Assembly: GCA_012838995.1 (NCBI GenBank) | Contig: DUOD01000011.1 | Location: 1-64,000 of the forward strand | Length of the DNA: 64,000 nucleotides | Direction: 5' to 3' | DNA from: Clostridiales bacterium | GTDB lineage: Bacteria; Bacillota; Clostridia; DUOD01 | Shown: piece after piece, positions 30,964 to 39,907 of the stretch | Layout of the letters: the number at the start of each line of letters is the position of its first letter | Position numbering within the stretch: the stretch's first letter is position 1 | Notes under the pieces: generated by a model | What the model was told of the DNA's origin: nothing | What the model saw: only the letters and a program-made list of their open reading frames with translations | Database searches by the model: none | Made by a program: the position numbers and the translations under genes

Positions 30964-31599
30964 CTAAGGACGTGTTTTTTTCTGAGGTGGGAAGAAAGGT
31001 GGAAGCGGTCTTTTTAAGAATTCATCACATACGTCTTCCAGAGCTTCATCGTCACATTCCCTAGGCTGCGGGCAGAAGCCTAATGTCTGGACTAATAGCT
31101 GAACTTTCCCAACCACCTTAACGACTATAAATACCCCAATGGAAAGTATCAATTTTTTACCGATTATTTCATGTTCCAGTACTTCCGAAAGTGTCTCTAC
31201 CATAATTTCGAAGGTGAATTCATCTCTGGAATCAGGAACATACATTATCATGCTCTTTTCAAATTGTAAATGCCCGGCAATAGCTTGTACGGATCCCGTT
31301 GCTTCGTTACGTACTCTGCTAATAAAGGGGACTTTGAGGGTAAAGGATACCCTTGCAAAGTTTTCCTTCTTTTGATGTTTGAGAGGTTTAATTCTTAATG
31401 TACCATCCACTATCACCCCCGGCTTGAACTTGGTAGACAAGTATGTCGCTTGCTTGCAGTCTTCCGGCAGGGGTAAAACCACCGAGGGCTCGCACTCCCT
31501 TTGGAAACAGGAATCATATACCTTATCAGCTATTATACATTCAGGCTTTAAAGCATATGGATCTTTACGCTGGCTTGAAACCTGGTCCTCAAATGCCAT
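30964..31599 (-). CDS. Conserved clostridial protein, possibly spore-associated
   Basis: 211 residues, no signal peptide. It contains the DKVYDSCFQREC motif seen in groups of clostridial proteins of unknown role, a beta-rich middle with SPOCS-like feel (DGTLRIKPLK, FTLKVPFISRV), and a proline/lysine-rich C-terminus. The SPOCS/coat link is only impression. It has its own promoter region, divergent from the next gene. Confidence 0.55.
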   Translation of the reverse strand: MAFEDQVSSQRKDPYALKPECIIADKVYDSCFQRECEPSVVLPLPEDCKQATYLSTKFKPGVIVDGTLRIKPLKHQKKENFARVSFTLKVPFISRVRNEATGSVQAIAGHLQFEKSMIMYVPDSRDEFTFEIMVETLSEVLEHEIIGKKLILSIGVFIVVKVVGKVQLLVQTLGFCPQPRECDDEALEDVCDEFLKRPLPPFFPPQKKTRP

Positions 31600-31759
31600 T
31601 TTTCTCCCCCCTTTACCCTAAATTTCCTTTAATATGTTTTTCTATGATTAATATACTTACATGGAGTAATAATTGTTACATATTATTGTAAAATAGCAAG
31701 AAAAAAATTTACCTGCATATATTGTACTAATCCCTATTTGAGGAAAGGCAGGTATGCTT

Positions 31760-33190
31760 ATGGGTATTATTAAGCCAAAGGGGTTTTTGTTGTGTGCTCA
31801 GGAAGGATTATGGCATATATACAAGGAAAACAATTGTACGATAACATGCCAAAGATATAACCATGACGGAACAATGGAGTCATCCTTAAGGATGTCCGAG
31901 TACGTAATAGCGGATTTTTCCGTTGATGTGGACAGTAAGAATATACCCCATATATTCTTCTATACCGACAAAGGCCAACTGTTTTTGGGTTGTATGAAAA
32001 AGGAAGGCTGGGACATTCAACCCTTATCAACCTTCGATCCGTCCAAATATGCCATTTTCTGTCCCAACCTAATAATTGCATCAAACCATATCCACCTAAT
32101 TTTTCTTTTAAAGAACTACCGGGACAATACCCACAATATTCTACACCAATATTGGGACAACACCCAATGGAGAATAAATAAAGTCACGCAACCCGATTCA
32201 CCGGTCAAAAGCCAGGCCATTATAAATGTTAAAATAGACGGCAATGATAACCTGCACCTTACATACAACACAGGCAGCATCCAGGGAAACTATCAATTGT
32301 ACTACGTTAAATACAACCACCGCCTCAACCTTTGGAGTTCACCCGTTGAAGTAACAAACAGGATGAATAACCATTTCGATTGGGATATGGCCATCGATCA
32401 TAACAACAATGCAAATATTGCATGGATAGCAAAAACAGATGTTCATAACATATGCCTTAGGGTTTTCGGTAATTCTGCCGACAAGGAAATCTTTAACGGT
32501 ATTGTGGACAGTCGTCCCCTGCCCTGTTCGTATGTATCATTGTTCCAAGTCAATAATAATTTAAATATATTGTGGCAGGAAAGTAAAAATTTAAGGACAA
32601 AAGAATCAAAGAACATGGGTAAAACCTGGCAACAGCTGTACTCCCCCTCCCTGGCAGGTAAGGTCGTATATTGTTTCAACCTCATTAATCCCTCCCTGGT
32701 AGACACCCATAACATATACTATGATAAATTTATCAAGGTTTTCGGTATGCTCAAAGATAGGTTACATATCTATCGTTTATGTGATTTAAATCCGTTGTTT
32801 AACGACCAATCCCAACGCCAAGAAAAAGATCCGGCCAAAAACAATTATTGGGCAGGTATCCAAAAACCCATTGCTTTTATGAAGGACGATTGGGCGGATA
32901 TGGATTATCAAAGTCAAATAATGACATGGGAAAACAATGAAAACTTGGTGGATATTGATAACTACACCACCCAAGAACTTTTACAATATATAAAGGATAG
33001 AATAAACTTTCTTAATAAAAGGCAGTTTGCCATAACACAGCAATTACAAAAAATATCAGACGAAATGGAAAAAACGGATGGAAAAATCAGGGCCTGGCAG
33101 CATATTGTAGATACATTACAGCATGAAATTTCAATATTAAAGGAAAAAACTTTGTTAAAAAGGATTATAAAACTGTTAAAGAGTCATTAA
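31760..33190 (+). CDS. Uncharacterised protein, propeller-like repeats plus coiled coil
   Basis: About 476 residues, start at the second ATG (the first is too close to the ribosome site). Residues 1-330 show repeated short strands with aromatic and DxxxxxH patterns (IPHIFFYTD, LHLTYNT, NIAWIAK, LNILWQES) that suggest a beta-propeller. The last 90 residues form a charged coiled coil (KDRINFLNKRQFAITQQLQ...). No signal peptide is seen. Family not recognised. The end overlaps the convergent DUF3343 gene by 15 bases. Confidence 0.65.
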   Translation: MGIIKPKGFLLCAQEGLWHIYKENNCTITCQRYNHDGTMESSLRMSEYVIADFSVDVDSKNIPHIFFYTDKGQLFLGCMKKEGWDIQPLSTFDPSKYAIFCPNLIIASNHIHLIFLLKNYRDNTHNILHQYWDNTQWRINKVTQPDSPVKSQAIINVKIDGNDNLHLTYNTGSIQGNYQLYYVKYNHRLNLWSSPVEVTNRMNNHFDWDMAIDHNNNANIAWIAKTDVHNICLRVFGNSADKEIFNGIVDSRPLPCSYVSLFQVNNNLNILWQESKNLRTKESKNMGKTWQQLYSPSLAGKVVYCFNLINPSLVDTHNIYYDKFIKVFGMLKDRLHIYRLCDLNPLFNDQSQRQEKDPAKNNYWAGIQKPIAFMKDDWADMDYQSQIMTWENNENLVDIDNYTTQELLQYIKDRINFLNKRQFAITQQLQKISDEMEKTDGKIRAWQHIVDTLQHEISILKEKTLLKRIIKLLKSH

Positions 33191-33439
33191 GGTATAGGTG
33201 TTGTTGCATCCATCACTTTGAACGTGGTACACCCCCTGTACGGATAAATACCTTTTTGTATACAATTCCCTTTTTACAATACCTGTGTATAATAAGGGAA
33301 ATTTTATAGACAAGCTACATCCATGGGATATTTCCATGGGTGTTGACATAACGGTCAATCTGCTTCTTATTTTCGATTGGTTATAAAAACTCATCGCATG
33401 TTGTCTGGATGTAAAGACTATCAAACCATATTCATACAT
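33176..33439 (-). CDS. DUF3343 (putative Se/S carrier-like) protein
   Basis: About 87 residues. It has the family pattern: YGLIVFTSRQHAMSFYN, then MSTPMEISHGCSLSIKFP with a single central cysteine. DUF3343 proteins are proposed sulfur or selenium carriers and often sit beside class V aminotransferase cysteine desulfurases, as here. The track ORF begins at a TTG six codons earlier, inside the ribosome site GGGGAGAGG, so the ATG at 33439 is chosen. Confidence 0.8.
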   Translation of the reverse strand: MYEYGLIVFTSRQHAMSFYNQSKIRSRLTVMSTPMEISHGCSLSIKFPLLYTGIVKRELYTKRYLSVQGVYHVQSDGCNNTYTLMTL

Positions 33440-33565
33440 GCTTACCTCTCCCCACAAATCCTTAAATTAATATATGTGTAAACCCTTCTAAAAGTTCTGT
33501 CAATTAAAATGTCAATCTTTAACAAAAAACATATATTAAAACTAGGAGCTATAAGGAGGGATATA

Positions 33566-34708
33566 ATGATATATCTGGATAATGCCGCCACATCTTGGCC
33601 TAAACCCAAAGAAGTGCATAAATATATGGAAAAATGCTTGAAAATGTGCGGCGGTAATCCTGGGCGGGGAACGTATAAATCGGCGCTGGATGCAGAAAAA
33701 ATAGTTTACTCCACCCGGGAATGTTTGGCAAAACTGTTTAATATAGAAAACCCATTGGACATTATATTTACAATGAATGCCACCTATGGTATTAATTTTG
33801 CGATAAAAGGTATGGTCAAACCCGGTGATCACGTAATTACAACCTCAATGGAACATAACGCCGTTGCCCGTCCCTTGATACAGCTAAAAAATGACATAGG
33901 ACTTAAAATAACCTTTATTAATTGCAGCACAACCGGACAAATAGATTTAAATGAAATAAGAAAAGCCATTACACCGGAAACCAGGCTAATTGTCAGTACC
34001 CATGCATCCAATGTAACTGGTACCATTATGCCAATAGATGAAATAGGCATGATAGCCCGTCAGTACAACATCCCCTTTCTGGTGGACGCTTCACAGACAG
34101 CCGGTGTAATACCGATTGATACAAAAAAATCCAATATAAAGCTATTGGCTTTCCCCGGACATAAAGGTCTCATGGGACCTCAGGGCATTGGCGGGCTGTA
34201 TGTGGAGCATGGCATCAATTTAAATCCCATTATAACGGGCGGTACGGGCAGCAATTCCGCCAATCTTAACCAGCCCATGGAAACACCCGACAGATATGAA
34301 AGCGGTACATTAAATCTTCCGGGTATAGGGGGACTATATGGTGCCCTTAAATTTATCCTGAATAAAAAAGTTCAAAACATATATAACCATGAAAAAAAAT
34401 TGACTGATATATTAATCTCAAAACTTCAACGAATAAGAGGAATAAAGGTTTACTGCGGTAATGTCAGAAACAGGGTAGGCGTTGTGTCCTTTAATTATAA
34501 GGATGTGGATTCCCGTTTAATAGGGGATCTTTTAACGGAACACGGCATCGCGGTAAGAACCGGACTCCACTGTGCCCCCCTCGCCCATAACACCATCGGG
34601 ACCCTAAAACAGGGCACCGTCAGATTTAGCATGGGTTATTTCAATACCAAATACGACATTGATTATGCAGTCCATACCCTAAAGCATATAATATCAAAAC
34701 ATTTGTAG
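33566..34708 (+). CDS. Cysteine desulfurase family protein (class V aminotransferase)
   Basis: About 380 residues from the ATG at 33566, with AAGGAGGG 5 bases upstream; the track start is 19 codons too early. It begins IYLDNAATSWPKP. The PLP lysine is in FPGHKGLMGPQG, the active-site cysteine in GLHCAP, and ESGTLN is conserved. This is the EF2568-like subgroup of SufS/Csd enzymes that releases sulfur (or selenium) from cysteine. It is divergent from a DUF3343 gene, its usual partner. Confidence 0.88.
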   Translation: MIYLDNAATSWPKPKEVHKYMEKCLKMCGGNPGRGTYKSALDAEKIVYSTRECLAKLFNIENPLDIIFTMNATYGINFAIKGMVKPGDHVITTSMEHNAVARPLIQLKNDIGLKITFINCSTTGQIDLNEIRKAITPETRLIVSTHASNVTGTIMPIDEIGMIARQYNIPFLVDASQTAGVIPIDTKKSNIKLLAFPGHKGLMGPQGIGGLYVEHGINLNPIITGGTGSNSANLNQPMETPDRYESGTLNLPGIGGLYGALKFILNKKVQNIYNHEKKLTDILISKLQRIRGIKVYCGNVRNRVGVVSFNYKDVDSRLIGDLLTEHGIAVRTGLHCAPLAHNTIGTLKQGTVRFSMGYFNTKYDIDYAVHTLKHIISKHL

Positions 34709-34812
34709 AAGAGGAAACAGCCCTTTAGGTTTATGCCTGTCCAGTTCTATATTTATATATTCAATAACGGGTTTGCATCTATATAATAAAATCAATTTTA
34801 GGAGGTATGCTT

Positions 34813-35938
34813 ATGGCCAAATATACGGTATGGCTTGATCCCGGCCATGGCGGCAGTAGCCAAAACTACGGGGTATGTTCCGTCAATGGAAAAAGGTATA
34901 AGGAGGCCGACGCGGTGCTGGATATAGCCCTTAAGACAAGGAATTACCTAAGCGGCTATAAGGACATAGAGGTAAAGCTCACCCGGGATAGGGACGTCAC
35001 CGTATCCTTGCAGCAAAGGGCTTGATATGATAAACAATTATAAAAAGAATTTGGGCAGGACGATAGTCATATCCATCCACACCAATGCAGCATCCGATTC
35101 CGGTATCCGGGGTTGTGAGACATATCATTCCATACATTCCCCCAAGGGCAAACTGGGGCACAAACTGGCAACTCTTATTCAGCAGGAAATAACCGCCGGA
35201 CTAAATATACCTGATAGAGGCATTAAAACCCGTAGAAGTACCCAGGGGAATTATGATTATTATTTTGTAATAAGGGAAATACAGCCCACCAGTGTACTGG
35301 TGGAATTGGGTTTTCACACAAACCCCCAGGACTGTCAAATGCTTATAAATCCCAGTACCCGGAACCTTTATGCAAAACATCTGAGCAATGCCGTACTCAG
35401 ATATTTTGATATACCCATAGGCCAGCCTGATGCTCCCGAAGGGGATGTTTGGAGAATAATAGTGGACGGAACCCAAAGAATTGCCCTAACCGGCCTTGAT
35501 AAGGCAAAGGTTTACGCCCTCACCAACTTCTACCCGGCGGATATTATATTGCAAAACACCACGACCAACAAGACTATTAAATTAACGGATGAAATGAATT
35601 ATGAAGAAGAAATAATACGCGTTATTGTAGACGGTCAACAAAAAATTACGCTAACAGGGCTGCTGAAAGCCAAAAATTATGCAATATCCAACTTTTCGGG
35701 CAAAATAGTATTACAACACGCAGCCACGGGTACCCTTTTGATGGAATTTGAAAATTTCATAACACCACCTGATACGCCGGAGGATGAAAAGGAGTCTGAA
35801 GATGAAGAAAGGTCAGAAGATGAAAAGAAATCAGACAAAGAAACAGAAATCCATCCTATTGAATATTTGGTAAAACTCATCATTAAACTTATATATTTGA
35901 TAATAGATGTCTTTAAGAAAACCAATAACAATGGCTAA
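34813..35938 (+). pseudogene. N-acetylmuramoyl-L-alanine amidase (Amidase_3) split by a +1 frameshift
   Basis: Two adjoining frames form one Amidase_3 protein. Frame 1 (34813-35025) has LDPGHGG and the second zinc glutamate (RYKEADAV), and ends at TGA after SLQQRA. Frame 2 (from 35027) continues with VISIHTNA and the catalytic VELGFHTNP. Deleting one T in GCTTGAT joins them as ...QQRADMINN. The C-terminus has two about 50-residue repeats (VDGTQRIALTGLDKAK and VDGQQKITLTGLLKAK), an acidic stretch and an amphipathic tail. The shift sits at GCT TGA after an AAAGG run, recalling prfB, but a simple mutation or read error is as likely. Confidence 0.85.
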
Positions 35939-36028
35939 ATCAATATTTTTAATAATGTAGGCGCCATACTTCATATATAAGATATTTTAGTTTTGCACTA
36001 TAAACGCTATTGAAGTGCAAATATAAAA

Positions 36029-36054
36029 AGGGGATGCAGAATGATGCATCCCCT
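36029..36054. terminator. Bidirectional terminator
   Basis: AAGGGGATGCA and TGCATCCCCTT form an 11-bp stem between the converging amidase and membrane-protein genes. A second weaker stem (TTGCACT/AGTGCAA) lies just before it. Confidence 0.8.
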
Positions 36055-36057
36055 TCC

Positions 36058-37338
36058 CTATTCACCGCCTTTGGCCATGTATTTTGCTATCTCCATTAAC
36101 TTGTTTAGCTTTTCCCTCTGGCTTTCGTCATTTAATAGTTTTCTAACACCGTCCAGCATATTGTCATCGCCGGTATTCTTGTTCTTATCTGAACAGCTCC
36201 GTTGATCGGCGGTATTTTCTTGGCCGTCAATGCCCCCCTTGTTTTGATCGATATCATTTTTTTGTCCGGAGGACTGGCCATTGTCCTGAGAAGTGTCGTC
36301 ATTATGTTGGGCCGCACCGTCATCTTTTTGGACCGTACCGTCGTCGACGGCGTCACCTTCTAATTGTTTGGTCAAAGCTTCGTCCTTGTCTTTGTCTTTT
36401 ACCCCTTCTTCCGCCTTTTCCCCTGCAGACGGTGGATCATCCGTTTGTTCTACAGGCGGTGGGTCATCCGTTGTTGTATTGTTTGTGAGTGTTGTCTTAT
36501 CGTCGTTTTTATGCGTCGTCTTATCCGGTTTCAAATCTTTATCCTTTTGTTCCTTTTCAATGCCGTTTTTAAGTTCCCGTTCATTCATCATCTCCATTAA
36601 AGCAATCATTTTTACCATTTTATCCATATTCTTTATAAGTTTTTCACTTAATATGGGTTTGAAGACCCTTACCATTTCCCTGACCTTCTCAGCAAAGGAA
36701 ACTTCATCATCTTCCATGGCACTTATCCTTTTGGTATAGTTGTTGAAATTATCCATTACCTCCATCAGTTTCAAGGTTTTTTGTGCCATGGACTTCGCTT
36801 TGGGTACTAAGTAAGGCTGCAGCGCCTTTAAAACACCGACGCCCTGATCCCTTGTATATGCAAAGCCCTTTAATGTATCTTTGCTTCCTTTATGTCGATA
36901 TTCCTTGATAGTCTTTATACTATCATCTAACTCGAAAACTTTAATAAACAGGTCTATAATATTTTGTTCCCTTGGATTAAAATGTGCCCTTAATGAAGAA
37001 AGCAAATCCTTAAGTTCTTTCTTTTCTTTAATCAATATCAGCCGTCCGGTTTCTGACTTAGAATTTTTATGACTTGGAATATCCAAAGGCTGCTTATCCA
37101 AAGGAAGGGGGCTTTCTTTTTTGTCTTTTGACATAGGCAGCCGTTTTCTATTATCCAATAGCACAAATATAAAAAATACAATGGCTGTGGCAATCAATAA
37201 ATTATGCTGGGCTTTGGAAAAACCACGATTGGTACTGTGGTATGTATCAGTCCCATCATTGAATAAAGTATTATTCTTTATATTGGTTGCCAAAATAGCG
37301 GTAAGTTTTTGGTCATTGTCTAAAAAACGCTCTTCCAT
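36058..37338 (-). CDS. Single-pass membrane protein with long disordered region
   Basis: 426 residues. One membrane helix near residues 46-62 (LLIATAIVFFIFVLL), a helical middle (about 90-240), then a long Asp/Gln/Lys/Thr-rich low-complexity region (about 240-395), and a conserved-looking C-terminal helix (LLNDESQREKLNKLMEIAKYMAKGG). Family not recognised. It follows the propeptide-like gene by 17 bases and is probably in one operon with it. Confidence 0.65.
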   Translation of the reverse strand: MEERFLDNDQKLTAILATNIKNNTLFNDGTDTYHSTNRGFSKAQHNLLIATAIVFFIFVLLDNRKRLPMSKDKKESPLPLDKQPLDIPSHKNSKSETGRLILIKEKKELKDLLSSLRAHFNPREQNIIDLFIKVFELDDSIKTIKEYRHKGSKDTLKGFAYTRDQGVGVLKALQPYLVPKAKSMAQKTLKLMEVMDNFNNYTKRISAMEDDEVSFAEKVREMVRVFKPILSEKLIKNMDKMVKMIALMEMMNERELKNGIEKEQKDKDLKPDKTTHKNDDKTTLTNNTTTDDPPPVEQTDDPPSAGEKAEEGVKDKDKDEALTKQLEGDAVDDGTVQKDDGAAQHNDDTSQDNGQSSGQKNDIDQNKGGIDGQENTADQRSCSDKNKNTGDDNMLDGVRKLLNDESQREKLNKLMEIAKYMAKGGE

Positions 37339-37355
37339 AAAAACCCTCCTAAAAT

Positions 37356-37625
37356 CTACTTTACTTGGGCGTTAACAACGGTATCCTGCTGTATATACCT
37401 TACTTGGGGTAATTTTACTATGGTTTCCAAACTGCCACAGGGAATATCCACTGTGATGGCATCGATCAAAGGCAAATCATATTTAATCTGCCCCGAAAGT
37501 TTGGCTATGGTTCTTTTTAACTGGTTGTCTATCTTTCCGTTGATGTACATGATTACGGAAATCCTTACATCCCTACATTTGTTAATTTTGTCCAACAGAT
37601 ACCTATCCAGTTTTAATCTCATCAT
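37356..37625 (-). CDS. Stand-alone subtilase-propeptide-like (I9-type) protein
   Basis: 89 residues. It resembles the N-terminal propeptide of the subtilase encoded at 39908: ISVIMYINGKI, GQIKYDLPLIDAITVDIP, and LPQVRYIQQD match the positions VPVIILSKS, GKLKYRLPIINGYAVEL and IKEVEYICED. Such domains act as folding chaperones or inhibitors of S8 proteases. It has no signal peptide and no protease domain. Whether it acts on the neighbouring protease is inference. Confidence 0.6.
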   Translation of the reverse strand: MMRLKLDRYLLDKINKCRDVRISVIMYINGKIDNQLKRTIAKLSGQIKYDLPLIDAITVDIPCGSLETIVKLPQVRYIQQDTVVNAQVK

Positions 37626-37877
37626 TGATGATACAAGCCTCCGTATAATATTGTTAATGATCGAAAAAAAAATTTAGATCCTCACTGCGCTACGACTATA
37701 ACCTATTGTTATATTACGCAGTTTATGCAATAATTGTTACATGTATTAATGTCTACAAAGAAAATACCGCTACATCAACGTTCTTTTGCTTATCAAAGGG
37801 TTGAAAATTTATATTGGAGAAAAAATTTATATGTTATATAATAAAATCAAGAAAAATATGAAAAAAGGTGATGTGTC

Positions 37878-39425
37878 TTGTTAAAAAGCGAATGGAAGAA
37901 GCTTCAAAACGGAAGCGATATAAGGGGCATTGCTGTTCCCGGCGTGGAGGGTGAAACCGTAAACTTAACCGATGATGTGGTAAATGCCATAGCCCGGTCT
38001 TTTGCCCTTTGGCTGTCGGAAAAGAAACAAAAAGCGGTAAACGACCTGACGGTGTCCGTCGGGCATGATTCCCGCATATCGGCCCCGCAACTGAAAAAAG
38101 CCGTTATAAAGGGTTTAACCCATATGGGGGCTCATGTATTCGACTGCGGCATGGCTTCTACCCCGGCAATGTTCATGACAACCGTTACCCCCGGTTATAG
38201 CTATGACGGTGCAATAATGATTACCGCCAGCCACCTTCCATACAACCGCAACGGCCTGAAATTTTTCACCAATAAAGGCGGTCTGGAAAAGCAGGATATA
38301 ACCGATATTCTATACATGGCCCAGACGGGAGACTTCCCCCAAGGCAAATCTCAAGGCAAGGTAACATCCATAGATTTTATGTCGGTATACGCCAATATAC
38401 TGGTGGAAAAAATCAGGGAAGGGGTGGGTCATCCCCAAAACAGGCAGCAACCTTTAAAAGGCTTTAAGATAATTGTCGATGCGGGCAACGGGGCGGGAGG
38501 TTTCTTTGCCCATAAGGTTTTGGAACCCTTGGGTGCCGATATTACAGGCAGTCAATTTTTAGAACCCGACGGCGCATTCCCCAATCACATTCCCAATCCC
38601 GAAGACAAGCAAGCAATAAACAGTATAAAGGAAGCCGTGTTGAAAAACAATGCCGATCTGGGGATTATTTTCGATGCAGACGTGGATCGTGCCGGTGCGG
38701 TTGACAAAAACGGTAGGGAAATTAATAAAAACCGTTTGATTGCTTTGATGGCGACCATCGTGTTGGAAGAGGCCCCCGGTTCAATAATAGTTACCGACTC
38801 CGTTACTTCCACCGGGCTGAAAACATTCATAGAAGACAAACTGGGCGGTTATCATCACCGCTTTAAGCGGGGCTATAAAAATGTAATCAATGAAGCAATT
38901 AGGCTGAATAAAGAGGGCAAAGTATGCAACCTTGCCATAGAAACTTCGGGCCACGGCGCCCTCAAAGAAAATTATTTCCTAGATGACGGTGCATATTTAA
39001 TAGCCAAAATACTAATCAAAATGGCTAAGCTAAAACTACAGGAAAATAAAACCATCGACAGCTTGCTGGCCGGTCTGGCGGAACCGGTGGAAAGCGAGGA
39101 ATTTAGGCTTAACCTTTTAACCGATGACTTCAAAGAATACGGGACAAATATAATATCCGACTTAACGCGCTATGCCCAAGATAATGATACCTGGCACGTG
39201 GCACCGGATAACTACGAAGGCATTAGGGTGTCCTTTGATGAAAATAACGGAAATGGATGGTTTCTACTGCGCATGTCCCTCCATGATCCGCTATTGCCAC
39301 TGAACATAGAATCCGATTCCAAGGACGGTGTAAGGCAAATAGTAAACAAACTCATGCCCTTTCTGTCAAAATACGATAAATTGGATACCACTCCCTTAAA
39401 GAATTATTTGCAAAAAAGAGAATAA
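37878..39425 (+). CDS. Phosphomannomutase/phosphoglucomutase family protein
   Basis: 515 residues from a TTG start with AAGGTG 7 bases upstream. The alpha-D-phosphohexomutase landmarks are present: phosphoserine loop TASHLPYNRNGLKFF, metal loop DADVDRAG, and sugar-binding ETSGHGA. It interconverts hexose 1- and 6-phosphates for surface polysaccharide or glycolytic use. It is monocistronic with a terminator downstream. Substrate preference cannot be read directly. Confidence 0.9.
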   Translation: MLKSEWKKLQNGSDIRGIAVPGVEGETVNLTDDVVNAIARSFALWLSEKKQKAVNDLTVSVGHDSRISAPQLKKAVIKGLTHMGAHVFDCGMASTPAMFMTTVTPGYSYDGAIMITASHLPYNRNGLKFFTNKGGLEKQDITDILYMAQTGDFPQGKSQGKVTSIDFMSVYANILVEKIREGVGHPQNRQQPLKGFKIIVDAGNGAGGFFAHKVLEPLGADITGSQFLEPDGAFPNHIPNPEDKQAINSIKEAVLKNNADLGIIFDADVDRAGAVDKNGREINKNRLIALMATIVLEEAPGSIIVTDSVTSTGLKTFIEDKLGGYHHRFKRGYKNVINEAIRLNKEGKVCNLAIETSGHGALKENYFLDDGAYLIAKILIKMAKLKLQENKTIDSLLAGLAEPVESEEFRLNLLTDDFKEYGTNIISDLTRYAQDNDTWHVAPDNYEGIRVSFDENNGNGWFLLRMSLHDPLLPLNIESDSKDGVRQIVNKLMPFLSKYDKLDTTPLKNYLQKRE

Positions 39426-39443
39426 AATTATTCTCTTTTTTTT
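39413..39443 (+). terminator. Terminator of the phosphohexomutase gene
   Basis: AAAAAAGAGAATAA and TTATTCTCTTTTTT form a stem followed by further T. It overlaps the gene's stop codon. Confidence 0.88.
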
Positions 39444-39570
39444 TACCTATCTTACAAGTTTTACAATGTACTAAAAGCAGCATCTACTTCATAATATATA
39501 AAGAACTTATTTAGACCAAATGCTCAAAAGTCCACAATAAATATATCATCAATAAGGAGGATATCCCACC

Positions 39571-39834
39571 ATGGCAGATATGGACTTTCTCGATTGCTTA
39601 ACCAAGGAGGATATCGACAAACTTTACGCAATTGCAAAGTCATTATCAAGCAAAAGTGAAGAAGAATTGATTAACCAGCTAAAGAGCATCAAACAGGATA
39701 CAAGCGGTGCATACCATTTCTTGACCCACTTGTCTCCGGAACATCAAGAGGAAATCATGGCCCAATTAAGGCAGTTCTTTGATGAAGAAAAGTTAGCCAA
39801 AATAGACAGGATTTTATCTGCATTGAAGGATTAA
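39571..39834 (+). CDS. Small helical protein of unknown function
   Basis: 87 residues, start with a strong AAGGAGG site. It is predicted all-helical and acidic (DFLDCLTKEDIDKLYAIAKSLSSKSEEELINQLK, then HLSPEHQEEIMAQLRQFFDEEKLAKIDRIL). No family recognised. It lies 73 bases before the subtilase gene on the same strand and may be co-expressed. Confidence 0.7.
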   Translation: MADMDFLDCLTKEDIDKLYAIAKSLSSKSEEELINQLKSIKQDTSGAYHFLTHLSPEHQEEIMAQLRQFFDEEKLAKIDRILSALKD

Positions 39835-39907
39835 ATTTTTATCAGCCTTTAACATTATTTCGCCCCTGTTCATATGATGGTATAAGAAAACGAATAGGGG
39901 TGAAATA

